This document shows positions 33,420 to 40,813 of a stretch of DNA of 43,835 nucleotides, one piece after another. Source of the DNA: Treponema sp. GTDB lineage: Bacteria; Spirochaetota; Spirochaetia; Treponematales; Breznakiellaceae. Location: assembly GCA_031266175.1 (NCBI GenBank), contig JAISBN010000099.1, positions 1-43,835 on the forward strand, in the 5' to 3' direction. The notes below the pieces were generated by a model. That model was not told the origin of the DNA. It worked only from the letters and a program-made list of their open reading frames with translations, and did no database searches. The translations under genes were made by a program, and so were the position numbers. Every line of letters begins with the position of its first letter. Position 1 is the first letter of the stretch.

Positions 33420-34222
33420 ATTCCGCCTCCGGCAATACTCCGCCCAATTTGGATGTACAGCTGCTCCACCGACGCAAAGCCCGAGTCCACCACCCGGCCG
33501 AACAATTCCGTCATAAAGGGCAGGGTGTAAAGGATCAACAAAAACGCGATGGTAATGGAAATGGGGAATCCCTCGGTCAGGATATTGATCTGGGGCGCGG
33601 CTTTGGAGATAAGCCCCGTGGCCAGGGAACTGAGAAAGAGGGTTCCCAGAATGGGGAGGGAGATCATCATAGCGTCCACGAAAAGCCGGGATAGTCCCGC
33701 CAGCAGCATGCCAATAACCGCTTCCCTTCCCGCGGCAAGGGAGGCCACGTTGATGGACTGGACGGAGCGCCAAAAGCCCCCCAGAAACAGTTCGCTGAAT
33801 CCGTCGAGGGACAAAAACACCAGCATGGCTACCAGGCTTAAGTACTGGCCCATCAGGGGGTTTTCTACCCGGGACAGGGGATCGAAGGTCTGGGAAGCGC
33901 TGAATCCCATGGGCAGGGCAAAGAACTGGCCCGCGGTGGAAAAGGCGGAAAAGACAATGGTAACAAAAAAGCCCATAATGATTCCGATGATCGCCTCGCC
34001 GGCGAGCAAAAACACAAAGCTTAAGGAAAAGATCTCCAGTCCCCGGAGGTTAAAAGCCTGGGCGGAGGGAAAGACCGCGTAGGCCGCAAAACCAGCCAGG
34101 GCGACCCGGGCAACCTGGGGATTGGATTCCGAGGAAAGCAGGGGCGCTGTTTCAATCAGGGCCAGCGCCCTGGCGGCGAGGAGAAGGAACAGCGGAGCCG
34201 CGGCAAGTATTTCCCGGATCAA
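33416..34222 (-). CDS. fliR: FliR, flagellar export protein
   Basis: A protein of 268 residues with about six membrane helices, the usual size for FliR. The N-terminus ILAAAPLFLLLAARALALIE and the region FALPMGFSASQTFDPLSR fit the family, and the conserved PLLG-type loop reads SLPILGTLFLSSLATGLISK. FliR with FliP and FliQ builds the conical export channel. The likely start is TTG at 34222: AAGGAG is 8 bases upstream, and the only nearby ATG (34229) is out of frame. The stop overlaps the flhB start by the ATGA arrangement. Confidence 0.93.
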   Translation of the reverse strand: MIREILAAAPLFLLLAARALALIETAPLLSSESNPQVARVALAGFAAYAVFPSAQAFNLRGLEIFSLSFVFLLAGEAIIGIIMGFFVTIVFSAFSTAGQFFALPMGFSASQTFDPLSRVENPLMGQYLSLVAMLVFLSLDGFSELFLGGFWRSVQSINVASLAAGREAVIGMLLAGLSRLFVDAMMISLPILGTLFLSSLATGLISKAAPQINILTEGFPISITIAFLLILYTLPFMTELFGRVVDSGFASVEQLYIQIGRSIAGGGI

Positions 34223-34251
34223 AAATCATTCTCCTTCATAAATTCGCTATG

Positions 34252-34267
34252 GACGGAATACTCCGTC
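34252..34267 (-). promoter_or_regulatory. Small hairpin at the fliQ stop
   Basis: GACGGA (34252-34257) and TCCGTC (34262-34267) form a 6-base perfect stem around a 4-base loop; the right arm covers two bases of the fliQ stop codon (34266-34268). Too weak for a terminator alone. Confidence 0.3.
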
Positions 34268-34535
34268 ACCTCGCCATATCCGGTATTCGCTCAAAGAGCT
34301 GCACCGTATAATCCCGCAGGGAAGAAAACATCCCCCCCCCCAAAAGACCCAGGATCACCAGGATGGCGATTACCTTGGGCACAAAGGTCAGGGTCTGTTC
34401 CTGTATGGAGGTGGTGGCCTGGAGGATCGCCACCACCAGGCCCACCACCAAGGCGGTAAAGAGCATGGGAGATGCCAGAAAGATCACCTCCCGAATACCT
34501 GCCTGCAGCAGGGATGTAACTTCGCCCAGGGTCAT
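34266..34535 (-). CDS. fliQ: FliQ, flagellar export protein
   Basis: A protein of 89 residues, exactly FliQ size, with two hydrophobic helices (REVIFLASPMLFTALVVGLV and KVIAILVILGLLGGGMF). The loop between them, ATTSIQEQTLTFVPK, is the most conserved part of the family and is present unchanged in type. FliQ lines the export channel in four copies next to FliP and FliR. A strong ribosome site AAGGAGAG lies 5 bases ahead of the ATG. The gaps to fliP (37 bases) and fliR (43 bases) are short. Confidence 0.95.
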   Translation of the reverse strand: MTLGEVTSLLQAGIREVIFLASPMLFTALVVGLVVAILQATTSIQEQTLTFVPKVIAILVILGLLGGGMFSSLRDYTVQLFERIPDMAR

Positions 34536-34572
34536 GTAAACTCTCCTTCAAAACGCCCGAACATTTTGGGTC

Positions 34573-35433
34573 TCATAAAAACGAACGGATCAGCTGACCC
34601 GTTAAAAGCCCCCAGCCGTCCACCAGGATAAAGAGGATCAGCTTGAAGGGCATGGAAATCATCACCGGCGGCAGCATGATCATCCCCATGGACATCAGCG
34701 CGCTGGCTACCACCATATCAATCACAATAAAGGGGATAAAGAGCAGTATCCCTATCTTAAAAGCCACGGTCAGTTCGTTCAGGATAAACGCCGGGATAAG
34801 CACATAGGTGGGCACGTCCGCCAGGGAATTGGGCCTGTCCAGCCCCCGCATGGACATAAAGAGCCGGATATTGCCGGGGTTCCCCTGCATCTGGCGGTAC
34901 ATAAAGAGCCGCATGGGACCCTCCGCTTCCCGGTACGCCTGTTCCACATTGATGTTCCCGTCCGCCAGGGGCCGGAAGGAATTCCGGTACACCAGATCAA
35001 AGGTAGGCCACATGATAAACAGGGTCAAAAACAAACTAATCCCCAGGATGACCTGGTTGGGGGGCACCTGCTGGAGGGACAGGGCATGCTTGATAAAATC
35101 CAGCACAATGGAAATCCGGAGAAAACTGGTCATCAGGATGATGATGCTGGGGGCCAGGGAAAGGACGGTGATAAGCAGCAGGAGCCGGAGGGAAAAGGCC
35201 ACTTCCTGGCTGTTTTCCGGATTCCTGATGGTCAGATCAATAAAGGGAATCAGGGCGCTTTCCGAAGGAGCGGGAATGGCCGCGGTTCCCTGGGCGGCGC
35301 TGGTACCGCTTAACGGCGGCTCCGTTTCCTGGGCGGACAGGACAGGCCCGCCGGCCAGGGAAGCCAGGAAAAGCAGCGCGGCCAGATACAAGCGGAAGTT
35401 TCCCGGACGGAAGAAATTAAAGCGTTTCATCAT
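34573..35433 (-). CDS. fliP: FliP, flagellar export protein
   Basis: A protein of about 286 residues. It has a signal peptide (LYLAALLFLASLAGGPVLSA), a Thr/Ser/Ala-rich link, and four membrane segments with the FliP signatures FLRISIVLDFIKHAL and SLQQVPPNQVILGISLFLTL, followed by the periplasmic loop and IMLPPVMISMPFKLILFILV. FliP is the core of the export-gate complex, five copies per basal body. The first two codons are ATG-ATG (35433 or 35430); the fliO stop overlaps (TGATGATG) and GAGG lies upstream, so translation is coupled. The frame is open far upstream but that part is shadow sequence. Confidence 0.94.
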   Translation of the reverse strand: MMKRFNFFRPGNFRLYLAALLFLASLAGGPVLSAQETEPPLSGTSAAQGTAAIPAPSESALIPFIDLTIRNPENSQEVAFSLRLLLLITVLSLAPSIIILMTSFLRISIVLDFIKHALSLQQVPPNQVILGISLFLTLFIMWPTFDLVYRNSFRPLADGNINVEQAYREAEGPMRLFMYRQMQGNPGNIRLFMSMRGLDRPNSLADVPTYVLIPAFILNELTVAFKIGILLFIPFIVIDMVVASALMSMGMIMLPPVMISMPFKLILFILVDGWGLLTGQLIRSFL

Positions 35434-36071
35434 CAGAACCTCTTGAACCTTTCCCGGCGCTGTTTTATGTTTTCCAGATGATTCTGCTCCCGGGGAGCCG
35501 CGCCCCCGGCAAATTTTTCCAACAGTTCCCGGAAGGCGGGTAAAACCGGCTTTTCGGCGTATTTTTTGGAAGCGTCCAGGGCCATCGCGTCCACCGCTTC
35601 CCGGTCCGTTATCTCCGCGATGGGGTTTATGCCCCCTTCCCCCGCGCCGACAAGCCAGGCCTTGGTCCCCACGGAAACCACATGGACATACCGGCCCCCT
35701 CCCAGATGGGTCGAGGCAAGAATTTTCAAGTGGGGACTTTGTTCCACCTGGGGACGGGAAAGCCGGCGCAGAAAAAACACCACCAGGTAGATAGAGGCCG
35801 CGACCAGGGCCAGGACCAGGACCATCCGCAGGATGGCCGGAAAGGGGGATATGCTTCCCTCCGCCGTTTCGGGAAGGTCGTCGGAGAAGAGCATCGCCTC
35901 CTCTTCGGGGCGGACCACCGGCCCGGCTCCGCCTGCCGCGGGCCCGGCCGGCGGCGCTGTAACGGCGGGCGGCGTTTCGCCGGGCGTAAGGGCGGACGCG
36001 GGGTCCGCCTGGGAAAAAATGCCGTACGGAAAAAGCAGCCCCAGCAGGGCCGCGGCAACAAATGGTTTCAG
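35433..36071 (-). CDS. fliO: FliO (FliZ-type), export accessory, probable CTG start
   Basis: A protein of about 212 residues if it begins at the CTG at 36071. This gives a signal-peptide-like N-terminus (KPFVAAALLGLLFPYGIFSQ), a Pro/Ala/Gly-rich spacer, one membrane helix (FPAILRMVLVLALVAASIYL), and the FliO cytoplasmic domain (ILASTHLGGGRYVHVVSVGT). FliO helps assemble the FliP ring; the spirochaete version is often called FliZ. No ATG, GTG or TTG exists in frame between the upstream stop (36087) and residue 52, while GGGAGGGG lies 4 bases ahead of the CTG. A GTG at 35918 would remove the signal sequence. The stop overlaps fliP. Confidence 0.82.
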   Translation of the reverse strand: MKPFVAAALLGLLFPYGIFSQADPASALTPGETPPAVTAPPAGPAAGGAGPVVRPEEEAMLFSDDLPETAEGSISPFPAILRMVLVLALVAASIYLVVFFLRRLSRPQVEQSPHLKILASTHLGGGRYVHVVSVGTKAWLVGAGEGGINPIAEITDREAVDAMALDASKKYAEKPVLPAFRELLEKFAGGAAPREQNHLENIKQRRERFKRF

Positions 36072-36112
36072 TTTTCCCCTCCCAAGTTAAACCGACAAGC
36101 AATTCAATATCC

Positions 36113-36150
36113 GGAGTTTACCGGCGGCCTTCAGACCGCCGGTAAACTCC
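36113..36150 (-). promoter_or_regulatory. Perfect 15-base hairpin between fliY and fliO
   Basis: Bases 36113-36127 pair perfectly with 36136-36150 around an 8-base loop. No U-run follows on the minus strand. It lies in the 110-base gap between fliY and fliO. Just upstream (towards fliY) a 12-base direct repeat occurs at 36161-36172 and 36178-36189, the second copy covering the fliY stop. Confidence 0.75.
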
Positions 36151-36181
36151 CGCCGCCAAATCCTTTAGGACTTAGCCTCCT

Positions 36182-37312
36182 TTAGGACTCAACCATACGT
36201 TCCATGGGGGATACAATTTCGGTAACCCGGACCCCAAAATTTTCATCAATAACGACAACTTCGCCTTTGGCGATAAGCTTATGGTTAACCAGAATATCCA
36301 CGGGCTCGCCGGCCAGTTTGTCCAGCTCAATAATAGTACCCTCCCCCATGCCGAGGATTTCCTTGATAAGCTTTCTGGTACGGCCCAGTTCGACGGTCAT
36401 TTCCATGTATACGTCCATGATAAGACCGATATTCCCCTGTTCCTGAACCGAGGCCTGGGGCATCAGATTGGGAAACTGCACCGACTGTACGCTGGCCCCC
36501 CCTGCCGGCATCATGCCCGCCATATTCTGCATTCCTCCCATGACGGGCATCGCGGGCATAGGCCCCATGCCCCCCATATTCATGCCGGGCATAGCTTCCA
36601 TACCCATGCCCATACCGGCAAAGGCCGGCTGCTGGGGCATCGATGCGGCGCTTTTTCCGGCAAGAGCCTGGGCAATGTCCGCGGAAACCGGGGGCCCGAA
36701 AACCTCCCACAACTGGTGGGTTTTGCCGTCCCCCAGGGTAAGCTGGTAGGTCGCGCAGATAAAGACGCCCCCCGGCAGGGCCACCACCGCTTTGGGAACA
36801 TTGGCCGCTTCGGGAGCAATCGCCGCGATGGACTTGTTGCCGGTTTTATCGGTCAGGGCGGTTATCTGGGATCCCACCATCTGGGATACCACTTCCCCCA
36901 GCACCGACATGGCCATTTCGTCCAGTTCGATGTTTTCTTCCTTGTTCATCAGCGCCGCGATGGCTTTGGCGGTATCTTCGGGAAACAAAAAACTGTGTTC
37001 TCCGGGAAAGCCGGAATTAAAATCAACCTTAACCGCCGTGACCATATCGGGAAGCTGCTGTAACAGATCATCCCGGCCCATGGGAACGACATTGGGCCCC
37101 CGGAAGCTCACATCCCTGCCGGTCATCATGGACAGGTTGGAGGACTGGGCGTCTACCGTACCGGCAAGAAAACCCTGCACCGCCTTCCGTTCATCCTCCG
37201 AACCGCCGGGAGCGGCCGCCGCCGGAGCGGGAACCGGTGAACCAAGGGCCTGAGAATCTACACCCGCCAACAGGGCATCTATTTCATCCTGAGAAAGAGC
37301 GCCGTCACTCAT
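36182..37312 (-). CDS. fliY: FliY, flagellar motor switch/phosphatase protein
   Basis: A protein of 376 residues. N-terminal DGALSQDEIDALLAG resembles the CheY-binding start of FliM. Residues 40-215 are a CheC-like domain (LDEMAMSVLGEVVSQMVGS) and 295-372 are the FliN/SpoA C-ring domain (MTVELGRTRKLIKEILGMG; LVNHKLIAKGEVVVIDENFG). FliY is part of the cytoplasmic C-ring and, in species where tested, dephosphorylates CheY-P; catalytic residues were not judged here. Residues 225-268 are a methionine-rich linker with 14 Met in 234-268. The start overlaps the fliM stop by one base (TAATG). Confidence 0.93.
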   Translation of the reverse strand: MSDGALSQDEIDALLAGVDSQALGSPVPAPAAAAPGGSEDERKAVQGFLAGTVDAQSSNLSMMTGRDVSFRGPNVVPMGRDDLLQQLPDMVTAVKVDFNSGFPGEHSFLFPEDTAKAIAALMNKEENIELDEMAMSVLGEVVSQMVGSQITALTDKTGNKSIAAIAPEAANVPKAVVALPGGVFICATYQLTLGDGKTHQLWEVFGPPVSADIAQALAGKSAASMPQQPAFAGMGMGMEAMPGMNMGGMGPMPAMPVMGGMQNMAGMMPAGGASVQSVQFPNLMPQASVQEQGNIGLIMDVYMEMTVELGRTRKLIKEILGMGEGTIIELDKLAGEPVDILVNHKLIAKGEVVVIDENFGVRVTEIVSPMERMVES

Positions 37313-38340
37313 TATAATTCTTCCCCTTCTGACGTGAGTTCCTCAAACTCTTCCTGTTCAAGCTCCGCCATTTTTTTAACAACCTGAACGGCTATTTTTT
37401 TGCCGATCACCCCGGGCCGGCACAGAAACTTTGTTTTGCTGCCTATGTTAAGCGCAAAGGGATCCCCCACCTGCACATTATAAAGCCTGACCACGTCCCC
37501 GGATCTGAGGGAAAGCACATCCCGAACGGGAACGTCTATTTTCCCTATTTCCGCCACCACATTAACATCAACGGTGGAAAGCTTGTCCTTTAACACCGCA
37601 AGATTTTCGGTGGTTGTCCCCCGGCGCACCGAAGAATACCAGAACTGGGCGGAAAGTTTACCCACGATGGGCTCTATGGTTAAGTAGGGAATGCAGAAGT
37701 TCATCATCCCCTCCACGTCCCCCACCTTGGTTTCCAGGGTTACCAGAACCACCATTTCCGTGGGGGGCACAATCTGGGCAAACTGGGGATTGGTGTCGAT
37801 CTGCCCCAGCCGGGGGCGAAGATCGATGACCTGGGACCAGGCTTCCCGCATATTCCCCAAAATACGGACGATGATCCCCTCCATGACGGCGCTTTCAATG
37901 TCGGTAAGCTCATGCTGGGCCTTGGTCCCCTCGCCGGTGCCTCCGAAAAGACGGTCGATAATGGAAAAAGTTACCGCCGGATCGATTTCCAGGATCGCGT
38001 TCCCCTTCAGGGGATCCATGTTGATAATCGCCAGGGTGGTGGGGGTAGGAATGGAACGGATAAATTCCTCGTAGGTCAGCTGATCCACCGAGGCCACGTG
38101 GACATGGACCATGGACCGGAGGTTTGCCGACAGACTCGTGGTGGTAAGCCGGGCAAAGGTTTCGTGCATGATTGACACGGTACGGATCTGTTCCTTGGAG
38201 AATTTGTCGGGCCGCTTAAAGTCGTAGATCTTGATCTTCCGGGTATCCGCCGCGGGTTTAAAAACCTCCGGCTCCGTATCCCCGGTATTGATCGCGGTGA
38301 GCAGCTGATCTATTTCATCCTGGGACAGAACTTCTGTCAA
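37312..38340 (-). CDS. fliM: FliM, flagellar motor switch protein
   Basis: A protein of 342 residues. The N-terminal TEVLSQDEIDQLLTAI is the CheY-P-binding helix of FliM; residues about 45-240 are the middle CheC-like domain including GGTGEG in LFGGTGEGTKAQHELTD, and the C-terminus is the SpoA domain (LAVLKDKLSTVDVNVVAEIG; LSLRSGDVVRLYNVQVGDPF). FliM forms the middle part of the C-ring and reverses rotation on CheY-P binding. The likely start is TTG at 38340 with GGGGGAG 6 bases upstream. It is separated from fliL by 66 bases with a hairpin and from fliY by none. Confidence 0.95.
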   Translation of the reverse strand: MTEVLSQDEIDQLLTAINTGDTEPEVFKPAADTRKIKIYDFKRPDKFSKEQIRTVSIMHETFARLTTTSLSANLRSMVHVHVASVDQLTYEEFIRSIPTPTTLAIINMDPLKGNAILEIDPAVTFSIIDRLFGGTGEGTKAQHELTDIESAVMEGIIVRILGNMREAWSQVIDLRPRLGQIDTNPQFAQIVPPTEMVVLVTLETKVGDVEGMMNFCIPYLTIEPIVGKLSAQFWYSSVRRGTTTENLAVLKDKLSTVDVNVVAEIGKIDVPVRDVLSLRSGDVVRLYNVQVGDPFALNIGSKTKFLCRPGVIGKKIAVQVVKKMAELEQEEFEELTSEGEEL

Positions 38341-38364
38341 TGAACACTCCCCCGTTATTTAGAT

Positions 38365-38383
38365 GAGTTTTCAACGAAAACTC
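38365..38383 (-). promoter_or_regulatory. Perfect 8-base hairpin between fliL and fliM
   Basis: GAGTTTTC (38365-38372) and GAAAACTC (38376-38383) pair perfectly around a 3-base loop. It lies in the fliL-fliM gap, 25 bases ahead of the fliM start. No U-run follows on the minus strand. Confidence 0.6.
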
Positions 38384-38406
38384 CGAAACTATATGTCCGC
38401 CGGGAC

Positions 38407-38955
38407 TTATAGTTCCATGACATCAAGCTTGATAAAATAAATTTCCCTTACCTTCGCGATGTCCAGGTAGTGGGTATTCAAAAGCTCCCGTATTTCCTGT
38501 TTGAGCTTTGCCTCGTTCTGGGGTTCCAGTTCCGTATAGTACTTGCCGGAAAAGTAACTTCTGGTAAAATCCCGGAGCTGTACTACCCTGGCGGTCAGTT
38601 CGGTGGACGCGGCATTGTTGTTCAGATCGTATCCGATAACCATGTCCACCACCACCGTATGGTTTTGGTCCCTGGTCCGGGCACTCATCTGTCCAATCAG
38701 GTTGAAGGTGGCATACTGGGGCCTGGTGCCCACATACTCGGAGGTCGGATCAATAACGGTTTGGGATTCACCGCGGCTGTTAAGGATATTATAGGTTATC
38801 ACCGCTACGGTGACGATAAAAATAAGGGCGCCCAGTCCGATGGCGACAAATTTAAGTAAATTGGGTAAAAAGCCGGGTAATCCGCCTGATTTTTTTCCCG
38901 CGTTGTCTACTCCGCCTACATCGTCGCCAAGACCCAGGCCGTCATCATCACCCAT
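38407..38955 (-). CDS. fliL: FliL, flagellar stator-associated protein
   Basis: A protein of 182 residues. It begins with a Gly/Asp-rich cytoplasmic segment (GDDDGLGLGDDVGG), one membrane helix (FVAIGLGALIFIVTVAVITY), then a periplasmic domain of the stomatin-like FliL fold (LIGQMSARTRDQNHTVVVDM; QEIRELLNTHYLDIAKVREI). FliL rings surround and support the MotAB stators; in spirochaetes it affects flagellar orientation. Start 38955 has GGGAGG 7-8 bases upstream; a GTG-type start at 38970 is less likely. It is the first gene of the operon here; motA and motB do not precede it. Confidence 0.92.
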   Translation of the reverse strand: MGDDDGLGLGDDVGGVDNAGKKSGGLPGFLPNLLKFVAIGLGALIFIVTVAVITYNILNSRGESQTVIDPTSEYVGTRPQYATFNLIGQMSARTRDQNHTVVVDMVIGYDLNNNAASTELTARVVQLRDFTRSYFSGKYYTELEPQNEAKLKQEIRELLNTHYLDIAKVREIYFIKLDVMEL

Positions 38956-38975
38956 TCTGGTACCTCCCACATCCC

Positions 38976-39015
38976 AGAGGTTTTTTCACAAGAACGAGGA
39001 ATGGAAAAAACCTCT
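38976..39015 (-). promoter_or_regulatory. 5' leader hairpin of the flagellar operon
   Basis: Bases 38976-38987 pair perfectly with 39004-39015 (12 bases, loop of 16). The predicted transcription start (about 39012) falls in the first arm, so the mRNA would begin with this stem, which ends some 10 bases before the fliL ribosome site. Confidence 0.55.
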
Positions 39016-39018
39016 TTA

Positions 39019-39047
39019 ATTGTACACAATATCAACAATTTGCACAA
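39019..39047 (-). promoter_or_regulatory. Sigma70-type promoter of the flagellar operon
   Basis: On the minus strand TTGTGC (39047-39042) and TACAAT (39024-39019) are 17 bases apart. This makes fliL the first gene of a transcript that can run 15 kb to the SwrB-like gene. Housekeeping-type control is consistent with the known sigma70 control of early flagellar genes in spirochaetes. Confidence 0.6.
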
Positions 39048-39262
39048 GCAATTTGTTTTGAATATCGGCGAAATTCGGGAAGGAAAGAAGGGATTTATAC
39101 ACAACGCCGGCCCGTGGAGAAACGCAGTTTCTCCCCTCTTTATCCGATTTTTTCTTTACCGCCCGGGACGGCGGGAATTTTGATCAGTACCAAAGGACGT
39201 TATCAAAAAGTTTCCGGAAGAAGTAATCGCCGGCATACAATGAACGCCGCTGTGCGTAACGT

Positions 39263-40414
39263 TTACCCCACCGCCGCCCGAAACAGGGCGGCGATTTCCG
39301 CCTGGGTGGGCTGTATATAGGTATTGGCGGCGTTTTTCATGGGCAGCGCGCCCCATTCGGCAAGTTCCGCTTCGGCCGCCCGTTCCCGGGTTCCCAAAAG
39401 CCGTTCTATGATGTCAAAGAACCGTTCCAGGTCCATCCCCAGGGCTTTTATCAGGGCGGGGATCCGGGGCTTTATGGAAGGATCGGCCCTTTCCCTGTTC
39501 AGGCACAGGGTAAGAAAGGGCTTCATGAGAAGGCCGTTGGCCCTGCCGTGATCCGTGCCCCAGTTAAGGGTAAACTGGTAACCCATGGAGTGGGGAACCG
39601 CCGTACCGGACTGGGCAATTGCCATCCCCGCTAGGGTTGATGCAAGGAGCAGCTTTTCCCTGATTTCCGGGGAAACTTCTGAAGGACTGCCGGGGAATGT
39701 GAGCAGCGGGTCAAAACAATCCCCCATGAGGGCAATGCTCTCTTTTGCCAGCATATCGCTTATACCGTTAGCCCGCAGGCACAGGAACCCTTCCACCGCG
39801 TGGGACAGGGCGTCCAGGGCGGTATGGACCGTAATGTTCCGGCTTAGGTTTTTCATGTACTGGGCGTCGAGAAAAGCGCAACGGGGAAAGAGCAGGGGCG
39901 AGCCCATGGAACGCTTTGCCGGCCCCCCCGGATGGGGCGTTTTCCCGTCGGGGCCGGTGGTATCCACCAGAACCGAATACTGGGTTACCTCCGAGCCCGT
40001 ACCGGCGGTGGTGGGTACCGCCGCAATGGGGAGGGCTGCGGTAAATTGCAGGTTAAACATTTCTTCCTTGGAAATATCGTTCACCGCCAGGACTGCCGCG
40101 GCCTTGGCGGCGTCCATGGGGGAGCCGCCGCCGATGGCCAGCATAAAGTCGCAGCCTTCGGACTTTGCCAGTTTTCCGGCTTCAAACACACAGGTATCCG
40201 TGGGGTTGTTCATTACCCCGTCGTAGAGGACATGTCCCTGGCCGTTGGCCTCCAGTGCTTCCACCACGTCGTCATAAGCGCCGTTTGCTTTGGCGGAGTG
40301 TTTCCCCGTAATAACGCAGGCTTTTTTACCCAGCCGGGCCAGAAATAAACGCTGCCCAAGGAGACAATTTTCGCCCATCAGGAGACGGGTGGGCATCAGG
40401 TAGTTAAGTTTCAT
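39263..40414 (-). CDS. Iron-containing alcohol dehydrogenase
   Basis: A protein of 383 residues of the group III (Fe-ADH) family. It has the NAD(P)-binding loop GGGSPMDAAKA at about 95, the VPTTAGTGSEVT motif near 136, and the metal ligands: Asp and His in TALDALSHAVEG near 198, then His in AVPHSMGYQF and DHGRANG near 266 and 280. It oxidises or reduces small alcohols/aldehydes, e.g. the last step of ethanol or butanol formation in fermentation; substrate is not determined. The start at 40414 has GGAGG only 4 bases upstream, partly within an inverted repeat. It is a separate unit next to the operon. Confidence 0.92.
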   Translation of the reverse strand: MKLNYLMPTRLLMGENCLLGQRLFLARLGKKACVITGKHSAKANGAYDDVVEALEANGQGHVLYDGVMNNPTDTCVFEAGKLAKSEGCDFMLAIGGGSPMDAAKAAAVLAVNDISKEEMFNLQFTAALPIAAVPTTAGTGSEVTQYSVLVDTTGPDGKTPHPGGPAKRSMGSPLLFPRCAFLDAQYMKNLSRNITVHTALDALSHAVEGFLCLRANGISDMLAKESIALMGDCFDPLLTFPGSPSEVSPEIREKLLLASTLAGMAIAQSGTAVPHSMGYQFTLNWGTDHGRANGLLMKPFLTLCLNRERADPSIKPRIPALIKALGMDLERFFDIIERLLGTRERAAEAELAEWGALPMKNAANTYIQPTQAEIAALFRAAVG

Positions 40415-40420
40415 GGAACC

Positions 40421-40467
40421 TCCGCCTTACCAGTGTATCAGCATTGTTGCGCGTGTGAAAAGGCGGA
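40421..40467 (-). promoter_or_regulatory. Inverted repeat that could mask the dehydrogenase ribosome site
   Basis: On the minus strand the arm at 40467-40460 (TCCGCCTT) can pair with AAGGCGGA at 40428-40421. The second arm runs into the GGAGG of the alcohol dehydrogenase ribosome site. The loop is 31 bases, so the structure is modest. Confidence 0.35.
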
Positions 40468-40481
40468 ACAGCCTTTGGGGA

Positions 40482-40802
40482 TTAGTCGTTTTCGTGCTTA
40501 TCAACCAGCGCTTTAACCAGTACCGCCACTACTTTACGATCTTTCTCTGTTAATTTAAATAAGTTCCGGTTTATTGAACGGATATCGCCGGGGAGTAATA
40601 CTTCCTTACCGGTTACCAGATACTCCACAGTTACTCCCAGCGTCCGGGCAATCTGAACAGCTATATCTGCCGAAGGGATAGATGCCTTTTCGCGTAAATA
40701 CGTATCAAGCGCCCTTTTAGGTACGCCGGATCTTGCGGCAAGCTCTTTTACCAACATACCGTTAAAACTTAACTCTTCTTTTAGGTTTGTCCGGAAACTC
40801 AT
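40482..40802 (-). CDS. XRE-family helix-turn-helix repressor
   Basis: A protein of about 106 residues. An XRE/Cro-type DNA-binding domain occupies residues about 5-65: the recognition part reads LVKELAARSGVPKRALDTYL and SADIAVQIARTLGVTVEYLV. The remaining 40 residues (INRNLFKLTEKDRKVVAVLV) look like a dimerisation helix. It resembles phage-type repressors. Start is ATG 40802; a TTG three codons upstream is possible. There is no clear ribosome site. It is divergent from the gtr-like operon with 113 bases between starts, and that gap holds paired half-sites, so it probably represses both itself and the operon. AT-rich compared with the chromosome around it. Confidence 0.85.
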   Translation of the reverse strand: MSFRTNLKEELSFNGMLVKELAARSGVPKRALDTYLREKASIPSADIAVQIARTLGVTVEYLVTGKEVLLPGDIRSINRNLFKLTEKDRKVVAVLVKALVDKHEND

Positions 40803-40813
40803 GGTTTTCAAAA

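Larger units (their letters stand above)
38956..39262. other. Upstream region of the flagellar operon
   Basis: This 307-base gap has no gene. It holds the fliL promoter (39019-39047) and leader hairpin (38976-39015), a perfect 8-base hairpin GGAGAAAC/GTTTCTCC at 39116-39134, and a GC inverted repeat around 39160-39175 that may end the alcohol dehydrogenase transcript coming from the right. The promoter and its surroundings (39000-39060) are notably AT-rich against this background. No motA/motB remnants are seen. Confidence 0.6.

Noticed and set aside
34573-36102. 509-codon version of FliP starting far upstream
   Set aside because: The upstream part is Arg/Gly-rich shadow of fliO; FliP begins with its signal peptide at about 35433.
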